DNA from: Symbiodinium natans
Lineage: Eukaryota; Sar; Dinophyceae; Suessiales; Symbiodiniaceae
Reading direction: 5' to 3'
Assembly: GCA_905221605.1 (NCBI GenBank)
Contig: CAJNDS010002757.1
Location: 306,001-370,000, forward strand
DNA length: 64,000 nt
Positions 40,219-49,529 of the stretch are shown here, one piece after another. Every line of letters begins with the position of its first letter. Positions within the stretch are counted from its first letter, which is position 1. The notes under the pieces were generated by a model that searched no databases, was not told the origin of the DNA, and saw only the letters and a list, made by a program, of their open reading frames with translations. Both the position numbers and the translations under genes were made by a program.

Positions 40219-40389
40219 CTAGTAATAGTGCTTCAGTTGACTGTTCCACCGAAACGCGATCTTTTTAACAAATATGCCATCGTTCATTTTATTGATGATC
40301 TTGACTCTCATTCTCATCCATTCAGTATCAGTGTTGTCAAAGGCTTTGAAACTTAGAAAGGTATTTATTTTAATCTCGTAATCCAACAT
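40219..40389 (-). CDS. Small protein remnant in viral element
   Basis: A 56-codon frame, ATG to stop, with a run EWMRMRVKIINKMNDGIFVK. An upstream minus-strand frame (about 40490-40390, starting MDEEYLEDASPES and containing LNDEVRTLKKNV) ends where this one begins, in another phase after an A-rich run. The two may be pieces of one gene broken by a frameshift. Function unknown. Confidence 0.4.
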   Translation of the reverse strand: MLDYEIKINTFLSFKAFDNTDTEWMRMRVKIINKMNDGIFVKKIAFRWNSQLKHYY

Positions 40390-40639
40390 TTTTCTTCAGT
40401 GTTCTGACCTCATCATTTAGTCTCGCGTTGACGCGAAGCACGCGAGACTCTGGCGAGGCGTCCTCTAAATACTCTTCATCCATGCTACAACGATCTGTAA
40501 AATCCGATTCATTAACGTCGCCATGATATTATATACGTCATCGTAATACGGATCTTCTTTTCGTTCAATATCTTCGCTTTCGGTTGATGGTGCTTCCTCT
40601 GGTTCGGGTTGTATCGTTGGTAATGTTTATTTGTGCTCT

Positions 40640-40949
40640 CTTGTATTATTAAACTTGTGGTTCAGTGTTCCTAGCTCAGCAACGTATTTATCTCAATTTC
40701 AGTCAATTCCCTCCGGTCGTTCACTTCCACGGTTTATAGTGGTTCTATATAAAATTTGTCTTTGCCGATATTTCTCATTAGTTTGTATTGTTTAGTTTTC
40801 AATCATTTGTTATTACATTGCTGTTTGTGTTGTTCAAATCTTGTGTCTGAGCCTTTAAAAGTGCCCCCTATGTATTTATCATTACTCTCTGTGGTTTTGA
40901 TCATATAAATAAACCCAGTTTGTTTTCTTTGTTCTTCTAACGGTGCCAT
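40640..40949 (-). pseudogene. GIY-YIG nuclease domain with in-frame stops
   Basis: The likely start is ATG at 40949. The open part (to 40803) shows the GIY-YIG core: GFIYMIKTTESNDKYIGGT, then RFEQHKQQCNN. After a TGA the same frame continues with the rest of the domain (KLMRNIGKDKFYIEPL, then a TAA, then VEVNDRRELTEIE, then a TAG). Such nucleases are frequent in protist viruses and mobile elements. The absence of frameshifts between the three stops is notable. It directly follows the zinc-ribbon frame. Confidence 0.7.
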
Positions 40950-41012
40950 TATCAATCTAATTATAATAAAGTAAATAGTCTTTAGCACACTTTCTATAGA
41001 ATATATTCTCAC

Positions 41013-41336
41013 TCACCGAACCCGAGTATTACTTAAGCATTCAGAACAAGTCGCAATGTATTTAACATAACAATAAGAATGCTTACCAGTGGATTCGCAA
41101 CGCTTGAAACCATCAATGTCTTTGACTTGCTTACAACGATAACACTTCTTAGTAACAACATTATTTGTTTCAGTGCATGGTTCAAAATCAACTAATATCC
41201 TATTTTCTCTTATTGGCATTTTTATTATTATAAACATTTTTCCATAATGAAATATTATGAAAATTTGCACCGGGAGCGACTTATCGTCTCTCGCGATTGC
41301 GCTACACGCAACCGGTTCCTTAAGATTTAACGACAC
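41013..41336 (-). CDS. Zinc-ribbon-like protein of the viral element
   Basis: 107 codons. The C-terminal half has paired cysteines, CYRCKQVKDIDGFKRC and CSECL, like the small zinc-binding modules that accompany GIY-YIG or HNH nucleases in large DNA viruses. The probable start is an internal Met (MPIRENRILVDFEPC); the N-terminal third is likely not translated. It may originally have been fused to the GIY-YIG part, whose frame resumes right after the TGA. Confidence 0.5.
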   Translation of the reverse strand: MSLNLKEPVACSAIARDDKSLPVQIFIIFHYGKMFIIIKMPIRENRILVDFEPCTETNNVVTKKCYRCKQVKDIDGFKRCESTGKHSYCYVKYIATCSECLSNTRVR

Positions 41337-41489
41337 TAACTACGAACTAATGTCATTTCCAAACTCTTATGGTTTGCCTATGAACCTGTAGAACCTGCTA
41401 GGCACACGGGGGCATTGGCTCACTTCCTTCTTCTGTTTTCATTGGGGGCGTTTTTTATGCCAAGATGGCCGGTCATTCTAGACTAGACT

Positions 41490-41849
41490 TTAATCCATTG
41501 TATTTAAACTATTCTTCAAAACATTTACATCTTTGTCTATCCTTTCAACATCCTCCTCCACTTTTTCTAATCTCGCTTCTGGCGTAGGTTTTCGTGATCC
41601 CCACCCAGTGCTCGCTGTATCAACACCTTCATTATCTTGTGAGTTTATTTTGAATATGGCGTTTTCATCGGGTGTGATTCCTCTTCCCATCTTCCAACTA
41701 CTTCTATCTTCAGCTATTGTTTTACCTTCGTTGTTTATCGTAGTTTCTTTGTGAAAAGTCTTTTTTCTACATTTACAAGGTAAGCAGTTTAATCCATCGG
41801 TGTTTAAGTGGAAGCCACCTTCGTTAGATTCCCTATGATTGTCGCTCAT
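41490..41849 (-). CDS. Unidentified protein of the viral element with C-terminal coiled coil
   Basis: 119 codons from MSDNHRESNEGGFHLN. It contains a CLPCKCRKKT patch and ends in a heptad-patterned helix (RLEKVEEDVERIDKDVNVLK). It overlaps the preceding small gene by 17 bp (start inside its end), a compact arrangement usual in viruses. An intact frame; role unknown, possibly structural. Confidence 0.5.
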   Translation of the reverse strand: MSDNHRESNEGGFHLNTDGLNCLPCKCRKKTFHKETTINNEGKTIAEDRSSWKMGRGITPDENAIFKINSQDNEGVDTASTGWGSRKPTPEARLEKVEEDVERIDKDVNVLKNSLNTMD

Positions 41850-41994
41850 TATACGTTCTTGGGTTTTTGAAATATTCAAGAACTGCCTTAAGCAATTCTA
41901 AAGAAGCGGCGCAACACCTTTTAAGCTTGGTATTTTGTATTACAATTTTCTCAATTTCTTCAATATCATCTATCGTGTCTAAATACTTCTCCAT
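41833..41994 (-). CDS. Small acidic helical protein of the viral element
   Basis: A 53-codon frame, MEKYLDTIDDIEEIEKIVIQ then NTKLKRCCAASLELLKAVLE. It overlaps the next gene's start by 17 bp. It is divergent to the ATPase, and the 60-100 bp AT-rich gap between them probably held a two-way promoter. No homologue recognised. Confidence 0.45.
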   Translation of the reverse strand: MEKYLDTIDDIEEIEKIVIQNTKLKRCCAASLELLKAVLEYFKNPRTYNERQS

Positions 41995-42027
41995 TATATT
42001 AAATCATATATAGTTTTCTCTGCTTAA

Positions 42028-42832
42028 ATAACGGATATACCAATTGTTAAACAATGCAAAAATAAAGAATACACATTCACACAAAGTAAATACGTAGTAG
42101 CACCAAAACTACCTGCTTCTGTGATCATTTCCGCTCCTCGCGGTTCTGGTAAAACTCAGTTGCTTCAGTTTATGATCTTGGATATGAATAGACATTGTTT
42201 TAGTCGTATATACATCTGGTCGCCTTCAATAAACGTAGACAGTATTTGGACACCTGTAAAATGATACAATAAGAACGAAATGAAAGTGGACACGGAAAAG
42301 AGACTTGCTTCTTTGAAGAGTATTTTCCAAATGAGTTAGAAAAGGTGATAAACACACGTCATTAAGCAATAGAGCATCAGAAGAAAAACGATCACACGAA
42401 GTGATTTTCTTGCCTTCTTGTTATTGACGATATGGCGGACAATGAAAAATTTAGCAGACATTCAAGTTTGTTGAATCGACTTTACGTGAGAGGTAGACAT
42501 AACGCCCTGACCGTGATAACAAGTGTTCAAGCCTATCGAGCACTCTCAGGAATTATACGGGTCAACAGTCGTCAGCTGTTTTCTTCAAGACCAGAAACTA
42601 TAAAGAAAAAGAGACAACGGTGGAAGAATTATCGGCGATGCTTACTAATAGGAAGATGCTCGCAGATGCCAAAAACATAGCCGAAGCACAGAGACTACTC
42701 TTGGAAATCTACAATGAAGCAACAAGCGAACCCTATAGCTTTTTATACTGTAATTTAACAAAACGTAACATAGACGAGGTTTTTGTGAAAAACTTTACAC
42801 ATCGTATACAAGTTACCGACGGTGATGATTAA
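42028..42832 (+). pseudogene. A32-like (FtsK/HerA-type) genome-packaging ATPase, broken
   Basis: The Walker A motif APRGSGKT is at 42133-42156, after the ASVIIS strand. SRIYIWSPSINVD follows, and an in-frame TGA lies at 42262. Walker B (LLVIDDMAD) is at about 42414-42437, followed by SLLNRLYVRGRHN and a TS-VQAYRA sensor segment. A frameshift near 42580-42620 moves into a third phase that holds LLLEIYNEATSEPYSF and the C-terminus, with a stop at 42832. The order and motifs are those of the viral DNA-packaging ATPase family of NCLDVs, virophages and polintons. No ATG is present at the N-terminus. At least three lesions make it inactive. Confidence 0.85.
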
Positions 42833-43104
42833 TAATACTACTCAATAATATTGCTAACTATCAAAACAAACTAGGATTACAAAAATGTAGATGAGTAAAA
42901 CCGAGGCAAGGACATGTCTTCTTCTTTTTCAATGCTTCAACTTTTTTCTTCCTCGTCTAATTTGTTCAACAGATCTTTCATCGCTCTTAAGAGTATATCG
43001 GTTTCCGAAATGTCTTTACTTTTTGGCTTAAGCAGTTGCAGGTAGCATACTCAGAGTGAAAATCGCTCATATATAACAACATATATTAATTTTAATCGCT
43101 ATCG

Positions 43105-43470
43105 CTAGTATTTTTCTTTCTTCTTCAGCTTTGTTATTTCCCCTTTCAGGGTAGCCATTTCCTTTTTCATTGCTTTAAATACATCTTTCATTTCTTCGTT
43201 TTCATTCAAAGCATGTTGTAAAGCACTCCATTGGGGTGGTCATAGAATAGTCAAACCTCAAATATCCGTCTCTTCCCTCCCTAACGATATTACTCCATTC
43301 TTTGAGGAAACCTTTATGATCCATCATATCGTTGGCAATAAAACCACAAAACGGCCTGTCGCCGTATTTTCCTGCATCAACAAACTTATATGTTTTCGGG
43401 ACAATGTATTTTACTAACTCTACTGCCTTCTTTGAATTGATTTCTTTTATGTCTTTCTTCAGTCGTTTCG
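43105..43470 (-). pseudogene. S74-type intramolecular chaperone domain remnant
   Basis: In minus-strand order: a helical lead (KKAVELVKYIVPKTYKFVDA), DRPFCGFIANDMM, and GRDGYLRFDYSMTTP. After a frame change near 43240 come ALQHALNENEEMKDVFKAM and a coiled-coil tail (KKEMATLKGEITKLKKKEKY) with a stop at 43105. The pattern (KPxxYxF, GFIAxDV, LDYSxLxxLLxxALQ, coiled coil) is that of the self-cleaving chaperone at the end of viral tail-spike or fibre proteins. The N-terminal fibre part is not visible. Confidence 0.6.
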
Positions 43471-43819
43471 AGTTGTACTAGGGTAGTGTTTTGGGGTTGA
43501 TATCTTAAGATGGATTGTCCTAGGGTGGGGGGGTAGCATTTTGTATGAGGCGGACTTGGCCGATTTTTGGGTGGTGAGATCGGGCTGTGGATCAATGGTT
43601 GCTGCTGGGGAGGGCAGTGAGCGGCCTTTGAAGCGCTTTTGGGGTGCGGCTCGGAAGGGGTTGGTGAAGAAGCTGGCAAGGCCTGTTTAAGTTTTTGAGG
43701 GGAAGGTGGTGCGATTTTGGTGGGCAAGGGCTGTTGGCTTGAGCTCGCGCGGGTGTGTCCTTGAGTTTGCTCGGGTGTGGTGTTGTGGTGGCTGGGAGAT
43801 ACCTCTAGAACCTTGGGAC

Positions 43820-44051
43820 TTGCAACCCTTAACCCTAAACCCTTAACCAAATTCTACAAGGAACCCCTTGCCCAGTTTGGCTAATAATACCACCTTAGAG
43901 AATATAGATGGGGTAATTGGTTATTCCTAGAACTGTATTGATAATGGGGAAGTAGTAGTGATATTTTGGGTGGGGTGTAGGGGGAGTATAGGAATAATCG
44001 TCTAATGGGTTGACTGGTGGTATTATTACCCAAACTGGGCAAGGTATGTTC
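43820..44051. repeat. Right inverted terminal repeat of the viral element
   Basis: Partner of 39929-40159. The 179 bp unit at 43866-44044 has the same 29 bp inner inverted repeats (CCTTGCCCAGTTTGGCTAAT and GGTGGTATTATTACCC...CAAGG). Confidence 0.9.
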
Positions 44052-44339
44052 GAACTAGTTTAGGGTTGAGGGTTTAGGGTGTTTTTTGCTTGGTACACAT
44101 CTCGATTTGTTTTTAGGGCTTAGGGTTTAGGATTCTGCAAGCACTAAGCAATATAACCCTGTTCGAACCACATGCTGACCCCGCTGGCGCCTGTCAGCTG
44201 CGCGTAAGCCGCCGCCCCGTGGGGGGCTGCCCCAAAGGCCAGTACCCGATCCTTGGGTTAGGGCTTCTTGGGCTTTTGGGGTTTGGGGGGCTTTTGGGTT
44301 TTGGTGGGCTTTTGGATTTATCCCTGAACCCTAAACCCC

Positions 44340-44693
44340 TAAACCCTATGGGTTTCGGAGCTGCGGTCTCATTGTCGAGGGGCTCTGGACCTTGTTTCGG
44401 GGTCTAGGCCTTGCTGTGATGCGCGGAATCTTCCCCAAGGGCAGGTATGGGCTGGTGGGATGCAAGACTTTCTTCATCTTTCTTCTCCCACCCCGCCCTC
44501 CGTGGTGACAAGTCAGCCCAAATTGATTTGCTTCTACTGCTTTTTTAAGCGCGGTTCGGTACTTACACCTCTTGGGAATTTGGGCTGCATGAGCTTCTGG
44601 GGGACCTTGGATTGTACCCAGCCGTTGTGATGCTGGAGACTGAGCATCGCCAACGCACATTGGGTTTTGGGTGGGTAAGCTTAGGTAATCCAC
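44340..44693 (-). CDS. Hypothetical frame
   Basis: 115 codons, basic, with RCKYRTALKKAVEANQFGLT and GRGGRRKMKKVLHP. The flanks carry telomere-like fragments. No family recognised; possibly one exon. Confidence 0.25.
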
Positions 44694-44764
44694 TCACCCA
44701 TCCCCACCTTGGGGCCATATATCCATACATCAGGCTGCAAGGCCATGACTTCTAGGGGGAGGGT

Positions 44765-44822
44765 GTAGGGTTTGGGGTTTAGGGTTTAGGGTTTGGGGTT
44801 TAGGGTTTAGGGTTTAGGGATT
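44765..44822. repeat. Interstitial TTTAGGG tract
   Basis: Eight units, some TTTGGGG. Confidence 0.9.
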
Positions 44823-44934
44823 GGCCGACTGGCCCCATCGCCATGCAACCCAGGCTTCTGCACAGGTTCTCTCCCTGAAGTGTCCCGCCACATGGCCTCC
44901 CGCGGGGTTCACATAATTTCAACAGGGTCTTGGG

Positions 44935-45012
44935 GGCTATTAGTATATATATATATATGTATATATATACACCATAAGGGAACACTATTAGTAATTATTC
45001 CGACCCTACATT
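44935..45012. mobile_element. ATATAGGGG-family MITE, copy B
   Basis: Reverse orientation relative to 26757-26866; shares GGGTCGGAATAATT and the GTGTTCCCTTATGGT motif. A TATA-rich half follows. Confidence 0.5.
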
Positions 45013-45109
45013 AATTAAAGAGGTCTTTGCTTTGGAGTGCCGGAAGGGGGGGGGTTGATGCGGCGGGGACAGTACCACTACATTGGAAAAGGGTCAGATT
45101 GACTTGAAC

Positions 45110-45360
45110 AGGGTTTAGGGTTCAGGGTTTAGGGTTTAGAGTTTGAGGTTGGGGTTTCGGGGGTTTGGCTTTAGGGCCCCTAGTACTTTTGTTTGCTACG
45201 TGGTTATGGGGTCGGCAGCCTAACACTGAGATCCGACTCCTGGCCCTTCGCTGGGGTTTCGGGTTTCAGGATGTTTCAGGGTTCAGGTTTCAGGGTTCAG
45301 GGTTTAGGGTTTAGGGTTTAGGGTTTAGGGTTTAGGGTTTAGGGTTTAGGGTTTAGGGTT
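45110..45360. repeat. TTTAGGG tracts
   Basis: Short tract at 45112-45140 and a longer one at 45292-45359, with degenerate TTTCAGGG between. Confidence 0.9.
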
Positions 45361-45597
45361 AGCCGTAAGAGGTCAAAAACAACTTGTAGCACCAGACATA
45401 CGAAAAGGCCCTCTTACACCGGACAGAAGAAAAGGCCTCTCCATGCTTGGACATCTGACCGGCTCTTGCCCACGATCTCAGGCCACTTGGGCCATCCGCC
45501 TTGGTGTGCAACCCTGCTGCAGAGTCTAGGAGTCGTAGAGTCTGGGAGTCTATGAGTCGAATCATCTAAGAGTCTAAGTGTCTGAGACTCTAAGAGT

Positions 45598-47640
45598 CTA
45601 GAATACGAGTTTGAAAGAGCTTGCGGTTGCCCTCTGGTCAGGTACTGCCAGGTTGCCACTACCAGTCTCCTGCAGATGCCGGAGGTCCGCGTCGTTGAAG
45701 CGGTCCTGCATGATGGAGAAGAACTCCGCAAGCTGATGGTCCATCATCAGGAGCCGCGGGTGCGAGCACATCGTCTCCCGCGCCGCCATGGTGCCTAGGT
45801 TTTCCTCCACCACCCGGAAGCTTTCTCGCAGGGTCGTGGAGCCGTGGGTCAGGAGCTGCGGCGTGCCCTCCAATATGGATGAAATGGAGGTGCGGGCCAA
45901 GAGCTCGCGAATCGTTGCACAGCGATCCTTCATGAGTGGAACTGTTACAGGGGCCTTCAAGCCACCCAGGCTCTTCAGGATCTCCCGCGCCGCGGTCTCC
46001 GAGGTGATCTCTGCGAGCACGTCCACCTTGTGCTCATAGACCCAGAGCGCGATGTCCTCGGGGGTACCCTGCTGGCACAGCCTGGGCCAGCTCGTGCGAG
46101 CACTTCCCCGGAATGTCAGCTTCTGAAATGCAGCCTGTGGCGACGGCGATGCCCCGGCCACCAAGACCTCCCGAGCCATGTCATCGCCCAGCTCCGCACT
46201 CAGCTGCTGGAGTAGGGCCTCGACGTGGCCGCCTGCTGCCAGGAGTGCCGGCTCGCGAAGCAGCAGGGGGCGCACCACGTCGGGGCGCTCCGGGGCAGTT
46301 TGCTTGAAAAAGAAAATCGCGAAGAAGTCAGGTCCACATCCAGGCACTGTGAGCACCTCCCCAGGCTCCAGGGTCTGTGCATAAGCCTGGATGCATTTTA
46401 CCTGTGTACCTGCTGGCGACACGACGGCCGTGGCCACCTTCTGGGAGATCGCCTCCCAGCCCTCTTGCAGCCAGCCCGGCTTTGGCAAGTCCTCGGCTGC
46501 CATCGGCGCTTGCTTCGATGGAGATGTGGACGGGGGGGCGCTGGTCTTGGAAGGAGGCCGCTCCTTGCTACTGTTTCGCTTGGTGGAGCTTCGCGGTTCC
46601 ACAGGCAGCTCTTCCTCTTCGCACCTGGGAGTTGGGAAGAGCAGGAGAGCCACCCGGAGCTGTACCGTGGACTCGATGCGCATCTGTGTCTCTGCTGGGC
46701 TGCAATGCTGCGAGCAGGGCGGCCCTTTGAAGAGAGTGTAGCCTGTGTAGCCGAGCTCTCCAGGGGACACAAACTTATACATGACCGGCTTTTGCTTCGG
46801 CAGGAGTGTTGCATCCACGTCTGCGGCCTCTGCCGCGTCCGCCAAGTAAAGCTCCTCATCTTGCACAGGCTTCGCCATGAGGCAGGGCCGTGTGCCCTGC
46901 ACCAAGGCGCAGATCTGCGAGTGGACAAATACCAGTGGGGGTAGCTTGCAAGGTCCCAAGGGGATCGGGATCTCGGCCAGCCCTCGTGGATACGTCCGCG
47001 CCCAGACCTGCATCTTTACAGGAGACTTGAAGTTGCATCGAAGCCGCTCCAAGTTTCTTTCGTGGGTAAGAAGGGGAAAAGGGGGGCGTGGAATTGAGAA
47101 GAATTGAGACGTCGAGTCGCCAGAAGTCCCCAAAGCACCCAAACCACACTCCGAACCCGCAAACTTCCCACAGCCTGCTGTGCCAATGGCGGCGCACCGG
47201 CGATCTTGGGGAAGACCTTGACCACGGAGCCTTCGGGCATGAGCCGGAAATCGGCCTTTGTCAGCACCTCTGGAGGATGGGTTTTTGAAGGCTATTTGAA
47301 GGGCAGTGGAGGGGGTGGTGGTAGAGTCATGGGGCTTGAGGGTTGCGGGTGGAGAAGGTCGGAGTTCTCCTGGCGGGTGGAGAAGGACGGACTTCTCCGT
47401 CCGAGCGTACAGTCGTTCGTCAACGACTCGCTCGCCCAATGCCCTAAGCCCCCCTCATGCACGGAACTGAGCATCCCACGGCGCATCTTTGAGGTGGCAC
47501 TCGCCACCTATAGACCCTAAACCTAACCCCCCCCCCACCTCCTTGTGAGAGCTGGAAGCACCGTCCTCCTCGCAGAAGAGCATGCACACCTCTATGGGCT
47601 CCCAGGCATGCAGCTGGACCTTGGATATTTGCATCATTAT
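45598..47640 (-). CDS. Unidentified protein, large exon plus two likely upstream exons
   Basis: The main frame is 45598-47439 (613 codons), but its first 130 codons include intron-like sequence. Likely exons are about 47640-47540 (ISKVQLHAWEPIEVCMLFCE), about 47275-47165 (ADFRLMPEGSVVKVFPKIAG) and about 47060-45598. The last has VWARTYPRGLAEIPIPLG, a Ser/Lys-rich spacer (STKRNSSKERPPSKTSAPPS), then a helical C-terminal half. There, RELLARTSISSILEGTPQLL and FRVVEENLGTMAARETMCSH faintly recall mTERF-type helical repeats with a PxLL motif. I would not name it on this. No signal peptide or membrane segment is clear. Confidence 0.55.
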
Positions 47641-47849
47641 TTTCCTGTCTTTAATCTTGCTGTTCTTGTTCAGCTACAACTGCAGCTTCGACCATCGTCA
47701 GTACCCTCTTCATCCTTGTCACTTTTCCTACAAAAGGCTCGAGGTTGTTCGACTTTGGGATGATGTAGGGGTTGCACTCCCCCCTCCCAGCCCCTCCCCA
47801 CCCTGAAAAACCAAGCTCTGCAGTTGGGTTGGAAATATTGGGGCTTTGG

Positions 47850-47978
47850 GTTGGGGGTTTAGGGTTTAGGGTTTAGGGTTTAGGGTTTAGGGTTTAGGGT
47901 TTAGGGTTTAGGGTTTAGGGTTTAGGGTTTAGGGTTTAGGGTTTAGGGTTTAGGGTTTAGGGTTTAGGGTTTAGGGCG
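47850..47978. repeat. Interstitial TTTAGGG tract
   Basis: About 18 perfect heptamers. Confidence 0.98.
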
Positions 47979-48414
47979 TGCCAGACGGGAGCGCGCTTTG
48001 GGAGCGCGCGGTAGTCTGCAGACCTACCCACCCCAAGACCGCCCACTTACAACTCTCAAGGAGTTAAGACCTTTTTATTTTTTTACAAAGCATCACATGA
48101 GTCAGCACTCACGCCCTTTCTGGGGATTTGCACAAGGTGCGTGGACCAGGCGCAAAGCTGCAGCAGACGGAAACGAGGCAGGGTCCGTGAAGACAGCTTG
48201 GGCTGGCGCGAAGGGGCTAAGGGATGGACCAGGAACAGAGAAAGGCAGCGATGGCACGAAGGGGCTCCAGCCAAGAAGAACACACAGTGAACAGCTTGGG
48301 TTGGGCAGAGCGCCACGGAAGCAGGGCTGGAGCCAGAGGGAGAGCGCCCCGAAACAGGACACAAACTGGTGCGCGGACAGCTTGGCTTGGCGCAAGGGGG
48401 TAAGATGACTCGAA

Positions 48415-48960
48415 CAGGCCAGAGGCCTGGCCCTGGCCCTGGCCCTGGCCCTGGCCCTGGCCCTGGCCCTGGCCGGCCCTGGCCCTGGTCCTGGCCCTGG
48501 CCCTGGCCCTGGCCCCCCGCCCCCTCCGCTTGCTCCGCCCGCTCCGCTCCCCCACCCCCCCCACCCCCCCCCCCACCCCGCCACCCGCCCCCGCACCCCC
48601 AGTGCATGCCCGCCCCCTCCGCTTGCTCCGCCCGCTCCGCTCCCCCACCCCCCTTCCCTCCCACCCTGGCCCTGACCCTGGCCCTCCTGGCCTGGCCCTG
48701 GCCCTGGCCCTGGTTCTGGCCCTGGCCCTGGTCCCCTGCCCCTGGCCCTGGCCTGGTGCCCTGACCCTGGCCCTGGGTCTGACTCTGCCTGACCCTGACC
48801 GGCCCTGGCACTGGCCCTGGCCCTGGCCCTGGCCTGACCCTGATCCTCCTGACCGTGCGCCAGTTTTGCGGCTCTGGCCCTGGCCTGGCCGGGCCAGGGC
48901 CAGGGCCAGCCAGGGCCAGGGCCGATTTCAGGGCGCAGGGCCAGGGTGAGAGGCCAGAAC
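48415..48960. repeat. (GGCCCT)n GC-rich minisatellite region
   Basis: Perfect GGCCCT hexamers at 48425-48530 and degenerate GGCCCTGGCC-type repeats to 48960, with a duplicated 55 bp piece (CCCGCCCCCTCCGCTTGCTCC at about 48517 and 48609). Long GPGPGP or GQGQGQ frames result on both strands and are not considered coding. Confidence 0.9.
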
Positions 48961-49286
48961 CAGGGCCTGGTCTTCAGGACCATTTTTGGCCAGACCCTGC
49001 CTGCCCCAACAAAACGGCGCCTGGCCCAGCGGACGGGGGGTGAGGGACCAAGGGGTCTCAAGGGGCCGTCCCAGGGGGCCCTCCAATGCAGGACCCAACC
49101 AGGTGCGCGGACAGCTTGGGTTTAGGGTAATATAAAAAAAAAAGTGACAACTGCTGACTCGGCCTGTGCCTGCCTGGAGCCTGGAGGCCAGCTCGGTCGC
49201 CCGCCTGGGGCTCCCTCGCAGGGTCTCACTGAGCGCTCGACCAGCGCCCGCCTACCCCAAAAGACCAGAGAGTGGGGTGGCGGGCG

Positions 49287-49345
49287 GGTTTAGGGTTTAG
49301 GGTTTAGGGTTTAGGGTTTAGGGTTTAGGGTTTAGGGTTAGGGGT
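49287..49345. repeat. Interstitial TTTAGGG tract
   Basis: Eight heptamers. Confidence 0.95.
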
Positions 49346-49529
49346 TTGGGGAGCTTGGGCCGTGCGTTAAAACTGAACGAGAAGGGTTCAGGAGGGCCGG
49401 AAAGCTCCGGTGCACTGCTCTTAATCCTAAACTACTATTTGCTCAAGAACTTCCCAAGAATAGAAATTATAATCCTTGTGTCTTGCCCTCATAAGGAAGA
49501 AGGTCATTTTTTGGGGGGGAGGGAGTTCT

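Larger units (their letters stand above)
39929..44051. mobile_element. Endogenous polinton-like/NCLDV-related element, degraded
   Basis: A 4.1 kb AT-rich island in GC-rich host DNA with about 230 bp inverted terminal repeats (39929-40159 and 43820-44051). The interior carries remnants of an A32-like packaging ATPase, a GIY-YIG nuclease, a zinc-ribbon protein, an S74-type chaperone domain and small acidic proteins. The set is typical of polinton-like viruses and NCLDV relatives of protists. It is too short for a full polinton: no polymerase, integrase, major capsid or protease was found. A possible 7 bp target duplication (AGTTTAG at 39919 and 44057) is weak because it resembles the local telomere-like repeat. 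All the recognisable genes I could follow are broken or partial, so this is an old, inactive copy. Confidence 0.8.

Noticed and set aside
39919-44063. AGTTTAG as a firm target-site duplication of the viral element
   Set aside because: The heptamer is almost the local telomere-like unit and lies several bases outside the repeat ends, so chance is likely.
45598-46400. Naming the 613-codon frame an mTERF protein
   Set aside because: Only two segments faintly fit the helical repeat; no convincing run of repeats was seen.
48083-49061. Long GQGQ/GPGP-rich frames up to 319 codons
   Set aside because: Generated by the GGCCCT repeat on both strands; composition only, no domain, and competing frames of equal length.
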